DNA of 64,000 nucleotides. Origin: CAZXEU01 sp965207385. GTDB taxonomy: Bacteria > Bacteroidota > Rhodothermia > Rhodothermales > Bin80. Under the pieces are notes generated by a model. The model was not told where the DNA came from. It saw only the letters and a program-made list of their open reading frames with translations, and searched no databases. How positions within the stretch are numbered: position 1 is the first letter of the stretch; the number at the start of each line of letters is the position of its first letter. The translations under genes and the position numbers were made by a program. Below are positions 44,244 to 51,418 of the stretch, piece by piece. Location: assembly GCA_965207385.1 (NCBI GenBank), contig CBDBLZ010000021.1:1116001-1180000 (forward strand), written 5' to 3'.

Positions 44244-45417
44244 TGTCTTTGTGATTGCCGCCGTCCGGTCGCCGATCGGACGCTTCGGAGGAGCTCTCAA
44301 GGACTGGTCTCCGGCGGATCTTGCCGCGCCTATCATGCGGGAGGTGGCCTCACGCGCAGATCTTGCTGCTGCGGACGTGGATCTGGTCGTGTTCGGCAAT
44401 GTCTTGCGCGGTGGCCACGGCCAACTCTTGCCGCGCCAGGCAGCATTGAAGGCAGGATTTCCTGAGTCGGTTGACGCGGTGGCGCTCGACATGGTATGCG
44501 CTTCCGGCATGATGGGGATTATTACGGGCGCGGCGCACATTCGCGCAGGCGATGCCGAGATAGTGCTCACAGGTGGAGTGGAGTCCATGTCCGGCACAGG
44601 TTTCTCGGTCTCCGCCCGGGCTCGCAACAAGCTGCAGTATGTGCCCGGCGGCACGGATCGCGTCTCCGACATGCTCCTGGTCGATGGCCTGACAAATCCA
44701 CTTTCGGGTGCGTCCATGGGAGAGGAGGTGGAGCGCCTCCTGGAGCAGACAGACGTTTCGCGAAGAGACCTGGACGAAGTGGCTGCGGCCTCTCACCGGC
44801 GAGCGGCAGCGGCAGCGGCAAGCGGAATGCTCGATGCCGAAATCACTCCGCTGGCGAGGGACGGGACCACCGCGCTGGCACAAGACGAAGGCATCCGTCC
44901 TGACACTACCGTGGAGAAGCTGGCCCAGCTGCGGACTGTGTTCAGGGAGGATGGACTGCTAACGGCCGGCAACAGCAGCCAGATCAGCGACGGAAGTGCC
45001 GCGCTTGTCCTGGCCAGCGGGGAGGCCGTTCGGGCGCATGGCCTGCGGCCCAAGGCGCGGGTAGTGGCAGGGTGCTGGGTGGGCAGTGAGCCCTGGAGAT
45101 TCGCCGAGGCTCCCGTCGCCGCAGTGCGTCGCCTGCTCCGCCGGACGGGCATGGAGATCGCGGACGTGGACCTGTTCGAGAACAACGAGGCGTTCGCCGT
45201 CAGCAACATACTGTTTGGTCGAGGTCTCGGACTCTCACAGGATCTACTGAACGTTCATGGAGGCGCAGTAGCCTACGGACACCCCATAGGCTGCTCGGGA
45301 GCCCGCATCCTGGTGACGCTACTTCATGCGCTCCATGAGCACGGGAGCGAAACAGGTGTTGCAGCCATTTGCCACGGCACGGGTGGTGCGGCTGCGCTAG
45401 CGGTGGAGCGGACTTGA
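44236..45417 (+). CDS. Thiolase (acetyl-CoA acetyltransferase family)
   Basis: A 393-residue thiolase. The nucleophile Cys lies in LDMVCASGMMGI, ENNEAFAVSN carries the oxyanion Asn, GGAVAYGHPIGCSGARILVTLLHAL holds the His, and AAICHGTGGAAALAVE the second Cys. It condenses or cleaves acyl-CoAs (acetoacetyl-CoA or beta-ketoacyl-CoA). No beta-oxidation partner is adjacent. It overlaps the end of the YyaL-type gene by 8 bp, so the two are likely co-transcribed. Confidence 0.93.
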   Translation: MRDVFVIAAVRSPIGRFGGALKDWSPADLAAPIMREVASRADLAAADVDLVVFGNVLRGGHGQLLPRQAALKAGFPESVDAVALDMVCASGMMGIITGAAHIRAGDAEIVLTGGVESMSGTGFSVSARARNKLQYVPGGTDRVSDMLLVDGLTNPLSGASMGEEVERLLEQTDVSRRDLDEVAAASHRRAAAAAASGMLDAEITPLARDGTTALAQDEGIRPDTTVEKLAQLRTVFREDGLLTAGNSSQISDGSAALVLASGEAVRAHGLRPKARVVAGCWVGSEPWRFAEAPVAAVRRLLRRTGMEIADVDLFENNEAFAVSNILFGRGLGLSQDLLNVHGGAVAYGHPIGCSGARILVTLLHALHEHGSETGVAAICHGTGGAAALAVERT

Positions 45418-45775
45418 TTCAGTATGCGGCAGCGTTCGCTCTTGGGTCTCATACTTGAGTAATCAAGACGGCGTGCGTGGCTTTGGCCTGCCGTTGCGGA
45501 AGCGGTGAGTTAATAGGGATCCAGTCAGAGTCCACGCTACACAGTTGCCTCTCTGCCGTGCGTTCTGCGCCTACTCTCCCAATCCTGCACGCGCCGCGAT
45601 GAACAGCGGCAAGCGGGACGGCCTCGATAGCGACGCAGGAGAATCACTTCTTGACGAATTCGGCTGAAGCGCCACCATGAATCATGGGCCGCGTCGGTAT
45701 ACAGGCGCCGGGTCTCACAAATGCCGCCGCAGGCGCACCCATGCACGATGTGACCCCACCATGGAAGGCTGTGGC
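45418..45775. other. Intergenic region between thiolase and IS21 remnant
   Basis: These 358 bp contain no supported gene. The last 100 bp or so may be the scrambled left part of the insertion element, but no inverted copy of the element end found at 46201-46230 is visible here. Confidence 0.4.
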
Positions 45776-46153
45776 ATGCTAACAAAGCACGTAATCTGTC
45801 AAGACCTGGCCACCTCCCAGGGCGACGGTCGCTATATCAAATTGCTCCAACAACTGGCTCGTGTCCAGGTCCTCGTACTGGACGATTGGGGGCTGGCGAA
45901 ACTGGCGACGTCGCAGCAGCAAAACCTGCTCGAATTCTTCGACGACCGCCACCGAACCAGCTCGACCATTGCTGCAAGCCAATTGCCAGTAGAACACTGG
46001 CACGAAGCCATGAACAATCCGACACTCGCAGACGCAATCCTCGACCGGCTGATACACAACGCACACCGGATCGAACTAGCCGGCGAATCGATGCGCAAAT
46101 GTCTGTCAGAATTGCAGGCTCCCTCGCATCAAATCGACCACCCAACCCGTTAA
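45776..46153 (+). pseudogene. IS21-family transposition helper istB, 5'-truncated remnant
   Basis: The frame from about 45776 reads QDLATSQGDGRYIKLLQQLARVQVLVLDDWGLAKL, then SQLPVEHWHEAMNNPTLADAILDRL and HNAHRIELAGESMRK. These are the central and C-terminal parts of IstB, the AAA+ helper ATPase of IS21 elements, with Walker B LVLDDWG. The N-terminal DNA-binding part and Walker A are missing and no istA transposase is present, so the element is dead. It lies between the thiolase and a propeller gene. Confidence 0.85.
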
Positions 46154-46177
46154 TCTGATCCAGTCACGTCATGACAA

Positions 46178-46230
46178 CCAAGGTGGTCGACTTCAAGACA
46201 CCAAAGTGGTCGAGTTCAACGGAATGTGCA
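46178..46230 (+). mobile_element. Right end of IS21-family element with internal repeats
   Basis: Just after istB, two near-identical 19-bp direct repeats occur, CCAAGGTGGTCGACTTCAA (46178-46196) and CCAAAGTGGTCGAGTTCAA (46201-46219). The second is followed by CGGAATGTGCA, ending in CA at 46230. Repeated transposase sites near a CA-3' tip are characteristic of IS21-family ends. The exact tip is inferred, since no left end is present for comparison. Confidence 0.6.
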
Positions 46231-46364
46231 GTCAGGTGCGTGTTTCGATCCCGACGGAGGCTTATGTGACGTTTATAACAGCGACTATTAGGAGCCGTTT
46301 GGGCTTCTGCCGAACGGCGGTGTCAGTCAGTACCCGCGCGTACCCAATCCAGTCTATCCTGAAT

Positions 46365-47396
46365 TTGCATCACAAACAGGCAAAACTCGGCCTTCCGCTT
46401 GTTGGTGCGATGCTCCTGTTCGCCTCCATGGTGGCAGGCACGCGCGCGCAGGATATTCCACCTCTCCAATTACAGCACTTCAGACTGGTTGACACTGTCA
46501 AACTCGACCGGCCAGACACGTTGCTTTTGGCGGGAATAAATCAAATTGATATTGGTCCCGCAGGTGAGTGGCTTGTGACCGACCAGTTAGGGGATCAGGT
46601 TCTGCTGTTTGACTCTACCGGAGTTTTGCAGGCGTCACTGGATCCGTCGATTTGCCATCCAGGCTTCAGGTTTAAGCCCGAGGGAGCGCGATTCGGGAGT
46701 AGTGAATTCATCTTTATCGTAACCTACGGTAATTACTGGGGATACCGTTTTACCCCGGACGGGCAATGTCTCGGTAGCGTGGACCTCGACTTCACACTGC
46801 CAAGGTATTTTGACATTGATCCGGCGGGGAAAGTGTATGGTGCCTTCTTTTACCCGGGTGGGGCGGTATTGCACCACATGAGTGCCACCGGGAAAACCAT
46901 CAAGGAGGTTCCGCTGCCTTTATCCAAGTATCCCAATGCTGCTAACCGTCTTGACACGGGTGGACTCGTTGCTGATGGGGCACATATCTTCTATACCCGA
47001 GTGCCCGAGCCTGAAATACTGAAGCTTTCCCTGGACGGCTCACTCCTGACGAGGATTTCGAAGCGAAGTTCGTGGTTCCGTGATCCTCCCAGGGATCTGC
47101 CGGCTGACGTCGCAGGGGTTTTTGCGGCCATGAAGGATTTCAACGCATCAATCCCGTCGAGCCTTTTCGAGCTTACCGATCAACTGCTCATGATCCAGTA
47201 TACCAATAGGGAGCGCGGCACTGGGTATCAAGTCTTTACCAAGGACGGAACCCTGGTTGCTGAAGAATTAGGTCTCAATTCGTTATTCGTTCACGGAGCC
47301 AATGGGCGAGTATATCGAGCGGTCCAGCCGCGGCTGGATGCTCAAGGCGAATTGCCGAATCCGTACGTTGAAGTCTACGAGTTTGTAGATCCCTGA
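46365..47396 (+). CDS. Secreted 6-bladed beta-propeller protein
   Basis: About 343 residues after a signal peptide (LGLPLVGAMLLFASMVAGTRAQ). The rest looks like a six-bladed NHL/TolB-type propeller: INQIDIGPAGEWLVTDQLGDQVLLFDSTG, FDIDPAGKVYGAFFYPGG, EILKLSLDGSLLTRI and YQVFTKDGTLVAEE. No catalytic signature is visible. The start is uncertain: TTG 46365 opens on the signal peptide, and an in-frame ATG at 46206 would begin inside the IS21 end. It precedes an anchored thioredoxin-like gene by 7 bp and the pair probably works together at the envelope. Codon use looks less GC-rich than its neighbours. Confidence 0.75.
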   Translation: MHHKQAKLGLPLVGAMLLFASMVAGTRAQDIPPLQLQHFRLVDTVKLDRPDTLLLAGINQIDIGPAGEWLVTDQLGDQVLLFDSTGVLQASLDPSICHPGFRFKPEGARFGSSEFIFIVTYGNYWGYRFTPDGQCLGSVDLDFTLPRYFDIDPAGKVYGAFFYPGGAVLHHMSATGKTIKEVPLPLSKYPNAANRLDTGGLVADGAHIFYTRVPEPEILKLSLDGSLLTRISKRSSWFRDPPRDLPADVAGVFAAMKDFNASIPSSLFELTDQLLMIQYTNRERGTGYQVFTKDGTLVAEELGLNSLFVHGANGRVYRAVQPRLDAQGELPNPYVEVYEFVDP

Positions 47397-47403
47397 TACA
47401 GGT

Positions 47404-47958
47404 ATGCGTTCCCCAATTCAGTCAGAGATCGTCAAGGTTCTAGCGCTAACCGTGCTCTTGGCACTGGGTGTTGGCTACCTGGCGCTTGTTGAAAATGAGA
47501 CACCTGCGCCTCCAGACGATGCGCTTCACATTTATGCAGACGTAAGTAGCTTGGACTCACTAAAGCTGGCGCTTGAAGGACGTGCGATGCCGACGCTTGA
47601 TGCCCGCAGAGCGGTGACAGGCCAGCTAGAGAGCATGAATACGGCCGAAGTAAGCCTGATCATACCGATTCCGGGTAATTCCTGTACTCAGAATCATGTT
47701 GGAGCGCTGAAGAGAGTGCAGGCCCTACATCGCGCTATTGGAGAGGAGATTCCCGTTCGAGTAGTAATGATGACAGAGGTTGACGCGGAGGCCGCCAGAA
47801 TGCAGGCTCTCCTCTATCGAAAGGCAGTACGTCCAACATTTGAATTGTGGTACGCGAATAATGAGGCTCTGCTATCGCGAACAGTCTTGTCTGAGCGATT
47901 GGAGCCGGTACTGGTTGTCAGCCATGACACGGTCAAAAGCGTCTTGCACGTCGTATAG
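47404..47958 (+). CDS. Membrane-anchored thioredoxin-like protein of unknown function
   Basis: A 184-residue protein with an N-terminal TM anchor (VLALTVLLALGVGYLALV). A domain follows that reads like a degenerate thioredoxin fold: VSLIIPIPGNSCTQNHVGALKRVQAL, then PVRVVMMTEVD, AVRPTFELW and PVLVVSHD. There is one Cys where redoxins have C-x-x-C or a peroxidatic Cys, so any redox role would use that single thiol. I do not recognise a named family. It forms a two-gene unit with the propeller gene next to the IS21 remnant. Confidence 0.65.
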   Translation: MRSPIQSEIVKVLALTVLLALGVGYLALVENETPAPPDDALHIYADVSSLDSLKLALEGRAMPTLDARRAVTGQLESMNTAEVSLIIPIPGNSCTQNHVGALKRVQALHRAIGEEIPVRVVMMTEVDAEAARMQALLYRKAVRPTFELWYANNEALLSRTVLSERLEPVLVVSHDTVKSVLHVV

Positions 47959-48412
47959 CTTAGCCGAATTAAGGAAGCCGTTTCGGATTTGCTCGCGGAT
48001 TCGTCGTAAGAGGCCTGCAGTGCATGCGGTCAATTCCAGGGCAGGTGCAGGCCAGTAAGTGTTTAGACACACCTGACCTGCTGCTGCCGGCCACGGCAGG
48101 CTCGGACAGGCAAGCCCAATGCACCGCCTCCAGCACAGTATGTCTCATGCAAGGCAGCCGAGTCTTGGGCTAGGGATGCTGCGCCCTTGGGCTGTATGCA
48201 CGCGGATTTGCGAGGGCCGGCACCCGGAGAATCGGCAACTCCACCGGTAGCACCGCACAGGAGGGGCAGTCCAGGATTCGTCCGTAGACACGCACATTCG
48301 GCTTGCGGTGGGCACGTCCCTTCTGCGCGGCACGGATTGCCGCGCCTCTTCCGGAGGGCACCTAATTTGGCAGCTCTGCGTATCACAGGGCTATGGATTA
48401 CCGGAAAAATGC
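47959..48412. other. Intergenic region upstream of alaS
   Basis: These 454 bp have no supported gene. A perfect 7-bp hairpin GCGCGGC-acggatt-GCCGCGC lies at 48325-48345, about 70 bp before the alaS ATG. It has no T-run, so it could be a leader element. Nothing else stands out. Confidence 0.4.
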
Positions 48413-51295
48413 ATGCGCCGACCGCGTACCATAAACGAGGTCCGGGAAGACTTCCTTGCTTTCTTCCGTGACAAGGGGCATGAAGTGGTTCCCAGCTCAG
48501 CGCTTGTACCCCACGGCGACGCGTCCCTGCTGTTTGTGAACGCGGGGATGAACCAGTTCAAGGACGTGTTTCTGGGCACCGGGCGCCGCAATTATGTGCG
48601 TGCCGTTGACACGCAGAAGTGTCTGCGCGTCTCGGGCAAGCACAACGATCTCGAGGAGGTAGGCCACGATACCTACCACCACACCTTTTTCGAGATGCTT
48701 GGCAACTGGAGTTTCGGCGACTATTTCAAGGAGGAAGCAATAGCGTGGGCCTGGGAGCTGCTTACAGAGCGCTGGGGCCTGGATCCGGGCAGGTTGTATG
48801 CGACCGTTCATGCCGGAGACAAGTCCCTTGGACTTGGCGCGGACAATGAGGCGGCAGAAGTGTGGAAGCGCCAGCCTGGATTGGCGGAGCACCACGTCCT
48901 CTACTTTGGATCCAAGGACAATTTCTGGATGATGGGCAACACGGGTCCGTGCGGTCCCTGCTCGGAAATCCACATCGATTTGCGATCGGAGGAGGAGCGG
49001 CGCCGCGTTCCGGGAGAGCAATTGGTCAATGCTGACAGTCCGGACGTCATAGAGCTCTGGAATCTGGTCTTCATCCAGTTCAACGCCGTAGGAGACGGAA
49101 CCATTGATCCGCTGGCTGCCAGGCATGTAGATACCGGAATGGGACTGGAGCGCCTGGCGGCCGTATTGCAAGACAAGAGCAGCACCTACGATACGGACGC
49201 GTTCTCGCTGCTCTTCCGAAAGATCGCGGAGCTGTCGCCTCTGGATTACGTGCATGATTATGACGACATCCGAGACCCGGGGCTGGCGCCAAAGGTGCGC
49301 ATCGCCAAGCGCGTGGTGGCGGATCATATCCGGGCCATCGCATTCGCCATTGCCGATGGCGTGGTGCCGGGAAATATGGGCAGGGGCTATGTGATTCGGC
49401 GCTTGCTGCGGCGTGCGATCCGGTACGGTTACCAGTTCCTGGGGTTTAGAGAGCCCTTTCTGCACAGGCTTGTGCGCACGGTAGTCCTTCAAATGGGGTC
49501 TCAGTACGCAGAACTTGTCACGCACAAGAAGCGCATCGAACAGATGGTGCAGGCTGAAGAGCGCGCGTTTCTGCGTACGCTCGGAAATGGCATGAAGCTG
49601 TTCGAACGAGTGGCGCCCTACGTCCGGGAGCTGGCACAATTGACCAACGGTCACCGGCTCTCGGCGCTGGAGCGCATTGGCGGCGATGCGAGGATGATCG
49701 ACCTGTTGGAGAAGGCGTACGGCAGCCGGGTGCACCGCTCAAGTCTGCTGTCCCAATTCGCGGGCGTGGCCGCCGAAAAGACGGTACCCGGAGAGATAGC
49801 CTTCCTGTTGCACGACACCTACGGTTTTCCGGTGGACTTGACCGACCTCATGGCCCGGGAAGAAGGGCTGAGCGTGGACCTGACCCGGTATTCCGAGCTC
49901 ATGGCGGAACAGAAGAACCGTGCCAGGCAGGACCACGCGCTCGGCGTGCGCATCGACCCGGAGGATGCCGCCTTTCTGAAAATGCATGCAGCGCAACCGT
50001 CGGACGATACGGTCTGGCAGCGCGTTTCGGCAGGCGACGACAGCGAATTCCTCGGCTACGAGTCCACCAGGATCCGCGGGGCAAGCATCCGCCTGTTGCG
50101 GCTTAAGCGCCCCTACATAGTAGTCCTTGACCGCACGCCGTTTTTTGGCGAGAGTGGCGGACAGCAGGGGGATCGCGGCATCCTGCGCATCGGGGATCAG
50201 GAGATCCGGGTTGTCGATACCCAGGCTGCGGCCGGCCGGATTCTCCATGTCACGGAGACGCTTCCCGTGGCGTGGGACGCACCGGTGGAAGCCGCCGTGG
50301 ATGAGGCACGCCGCGCGCGTCTTGCAAAGCACCATACGGCAACGCACCTCATGCACGCGGCCTTGCGTGAGGTACTTGGCCCCGGAATTGCGCAGAAGGG
50401 GTCGCTGGTGGCATCGGATCACCTGCGGTTCGACTTCAACCACCACGAGCGCGTCTCGAAGGCCGACTTGCAGCGCATCCAGGAATGCGTTAATGAAGTG
50501 GTACAGCGCAATGTCGCGGCAGAAATCCTGACGGAGGTACCCTTTTCGGAAGCGCTGGCGATGGGCGCCACGGCCCTGTTTGGGGAGAAGTACGGGGACA
50601 GGGTGCGCGTGGTGACGTTTGATCCTGCCTTCTCGGTTGAGCTTTGCGGAGGCACCCACGTGGACGCCACAGGAGAGCTCGGACTGTTTTTGTTTCGCTC
50701 GGAGGGATCCGTTGCGGCGGGCGTGCGGCGTGTAGAAGCTATCGCCGGCCTGGATGCCCTCACCGTGGTGCAGCGGGAATTCGCGGAGCTCTCCAGGGTG
50801 CGAAGCCACTTTCATGGACTAAGGAACGCCAGCGACGAGCTGGTGGCAGACCTGGTCAGCGAGAATCGAAAGCTGACCAAGACGATGGATGCCCTGCAAA
50901 GGGAGCGGCTTGAATCACGTCTCGACCCCCTGGTCGCTGCGGCCAGTCTCGCGGCTGGGGTGCGCCTTGTCTCGGGCCGGTTGCCGGATATGGACATGGA
51001 AACGCTGAGGACGCTGGGAACCTCGCTCCGGAGGCGGATGGGCGACAATGCCGTCGGGTTGCTCGGCGCGGTGGATCCATCCGGAGGCAAGGCTTATCTC
51101 GTGGCGGCTGTATCGGACGACCTGGTCCGGAATGGCCTCAAGGCCGGCCGGCTGGTAGGCGATCTCGCGCGTCGCATGGGTGGAGGCGGCGGAGGAAGGC
51201 CAGAGCTCGCTACGGCGGGTGGAAAGGAGCCAGAACGCCTGGACGCCGTCCTTGGAGCGGCCGGAGAGATTCTCGGGAACATGCTTGCCGGCTAA
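48413..51295 (+). CDS. alaS: Alanyl-tRNA synthetase
   Basis: A 960-residue class II synthetase, larger than many bacterial AlaS because of insertions in the linker. Catalytic core: DTQKCLRVSGKHNDLEEVG, HHTFFEMLGNWSFGDYF, GNTGPCGPCSEIH and DTGMGLERLA. The editing domain has HHTATH (640-645) and C745-G-G-T-H-V. The C-terminal DHHA1-type domain ends with a Gly-rich loop (RMGGGGGGRPELATAGG). The ATG at 48413 (MRRPRTINEVREDF) starts the usual N-terminus. A tRNA-Ser gene follows 36 bp downstream. Confidence 0.97.
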   Translation: MRRPRTINEVREDFLAFFRDKGHEVVPSSALVPHGDASLLFVNAGMNQFKDVFLGTGRRNYVRAVDTQKCLRVSGKHNDLEEVGHDTYHHTFFEMLGNWSFGDYFKEEAIAWAWELLTERWGLDPGRLYATVHAGDKSLGLGADNEAAEVWKRQPGLAEHHVLYFGSKDNFWMMGNTGPCGPCSEIHIDLRSEEERRRVPGEQLVNADSPDVIELWNLVFIQFNAVGDGTIDPLAARHVDTGMGLERLAAVLQDKSSTYDTDAFSLLFRKIAELSPLDYVHDYDDIRDPGLAPKVRIAKRVVADHIRAIAFAIADGVVPGNMGRGYVIRRLLRRAIRYGYQFLGFREPFLHRLVRTVVLQMGSQYAELVTHKKRIEQMVQAEERAFLRTLGNGMKLFERVAPYVRELAQLTNGHRLSALERIGGDARMIDLLEKAYGSRVHRSSLLSQFAGVAAEKTVPGEIAFLLHDTYGFPVDLTDLMAREEGLSVDLTRYSELMAEQKNRARQDHALGVRIDPEDAAFLKMHAAQPSDDTVWQRVSAGDDSEFLGYESTRIRGASIRLLRLKRPYIVVLDRTPFFGESGGQQGDRGILRIGDQEIRVVDTQAAAGRILHVTETLPVAWDAPVEAAVDEARRARLAKHHTATHLMHAALREVLGPGIAQKGSLVASDHLRFDFNHHERVSKADLQRIQECVNEVVQRNVAAEILTEVPFSEALAMGATALFGEKYGDRVRVVTFDPAFSVELCGGTHVDATGELGLFLFRSEGSVAAGVRRVEAIAGLDALTVVQREFAELSRVRSHFHGLRNASDELVADLVSENRKLTKTMDALQRERLESRLDPLVAAASLAAGVRLVSGRLPDMDMETLRTLGTSLRRRMGDNAVGLLGAVDPSGGKAYLVAAVSDDLVRNGLKAGRLVGDLARRMGGGGGGRPELATAGGKEPERLDAVLGAAGEILGNMLAG

Positions 51296-51297
51296 AA

Positions 51298-51314
51298 CCT
51301 CCGGCCCCCGGAGG
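51298..51314 (+). terminator. Hairpin after alaS, possible terminator
   Basis: Starting 2 bp after the alaS stop, CCTCCGG-CCC-CCGGAGG forms a perfect 7-bp stem. It is followed by CGTTTG, a poor T-tract, so it may only slow polymerase or protect the 3' end. The tRNA begins 17 bp later. Confidence 0.4.
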
Positions 51315-51331
51315 CGTTTGCATGGGCACAC

Positions 51332-51417
51332 GGAGGGGTGCCGGAGCGGTCGAACGGGGTGGTCTCGAAAACCATTGTAGGCTCTGCCTACCGGGGGTTC
51401 GAATCCCTCCCCCTCCG
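51332..51417 (+). tRNA. tRNA-Ser(CGA)
   Basis: An 86-nt cloverleaf with long variable arm. Acceptor GGAGGGG pairs with CCCCTCC and the discriminator is G73. The anticodon stem GTGGT/ACCAT holds the loop CTCGAAA, giving anticodon CGA (reads UCG). The T-loop is TTCGAAT. CCA is not encoded. The ATG of the next gene lies 1 nt after the tRNA 3' end. Confidence 0.96.
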
Positions 51418-51418
51418 C

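Noticed and set aside
48063..48386. Minus-strand 107-codon frame upstream of alaS
   Set aside because: Arg/Pro/Cys-rich composition typical of non-coding GC-rich DNA; no neighbour or motif supports it.
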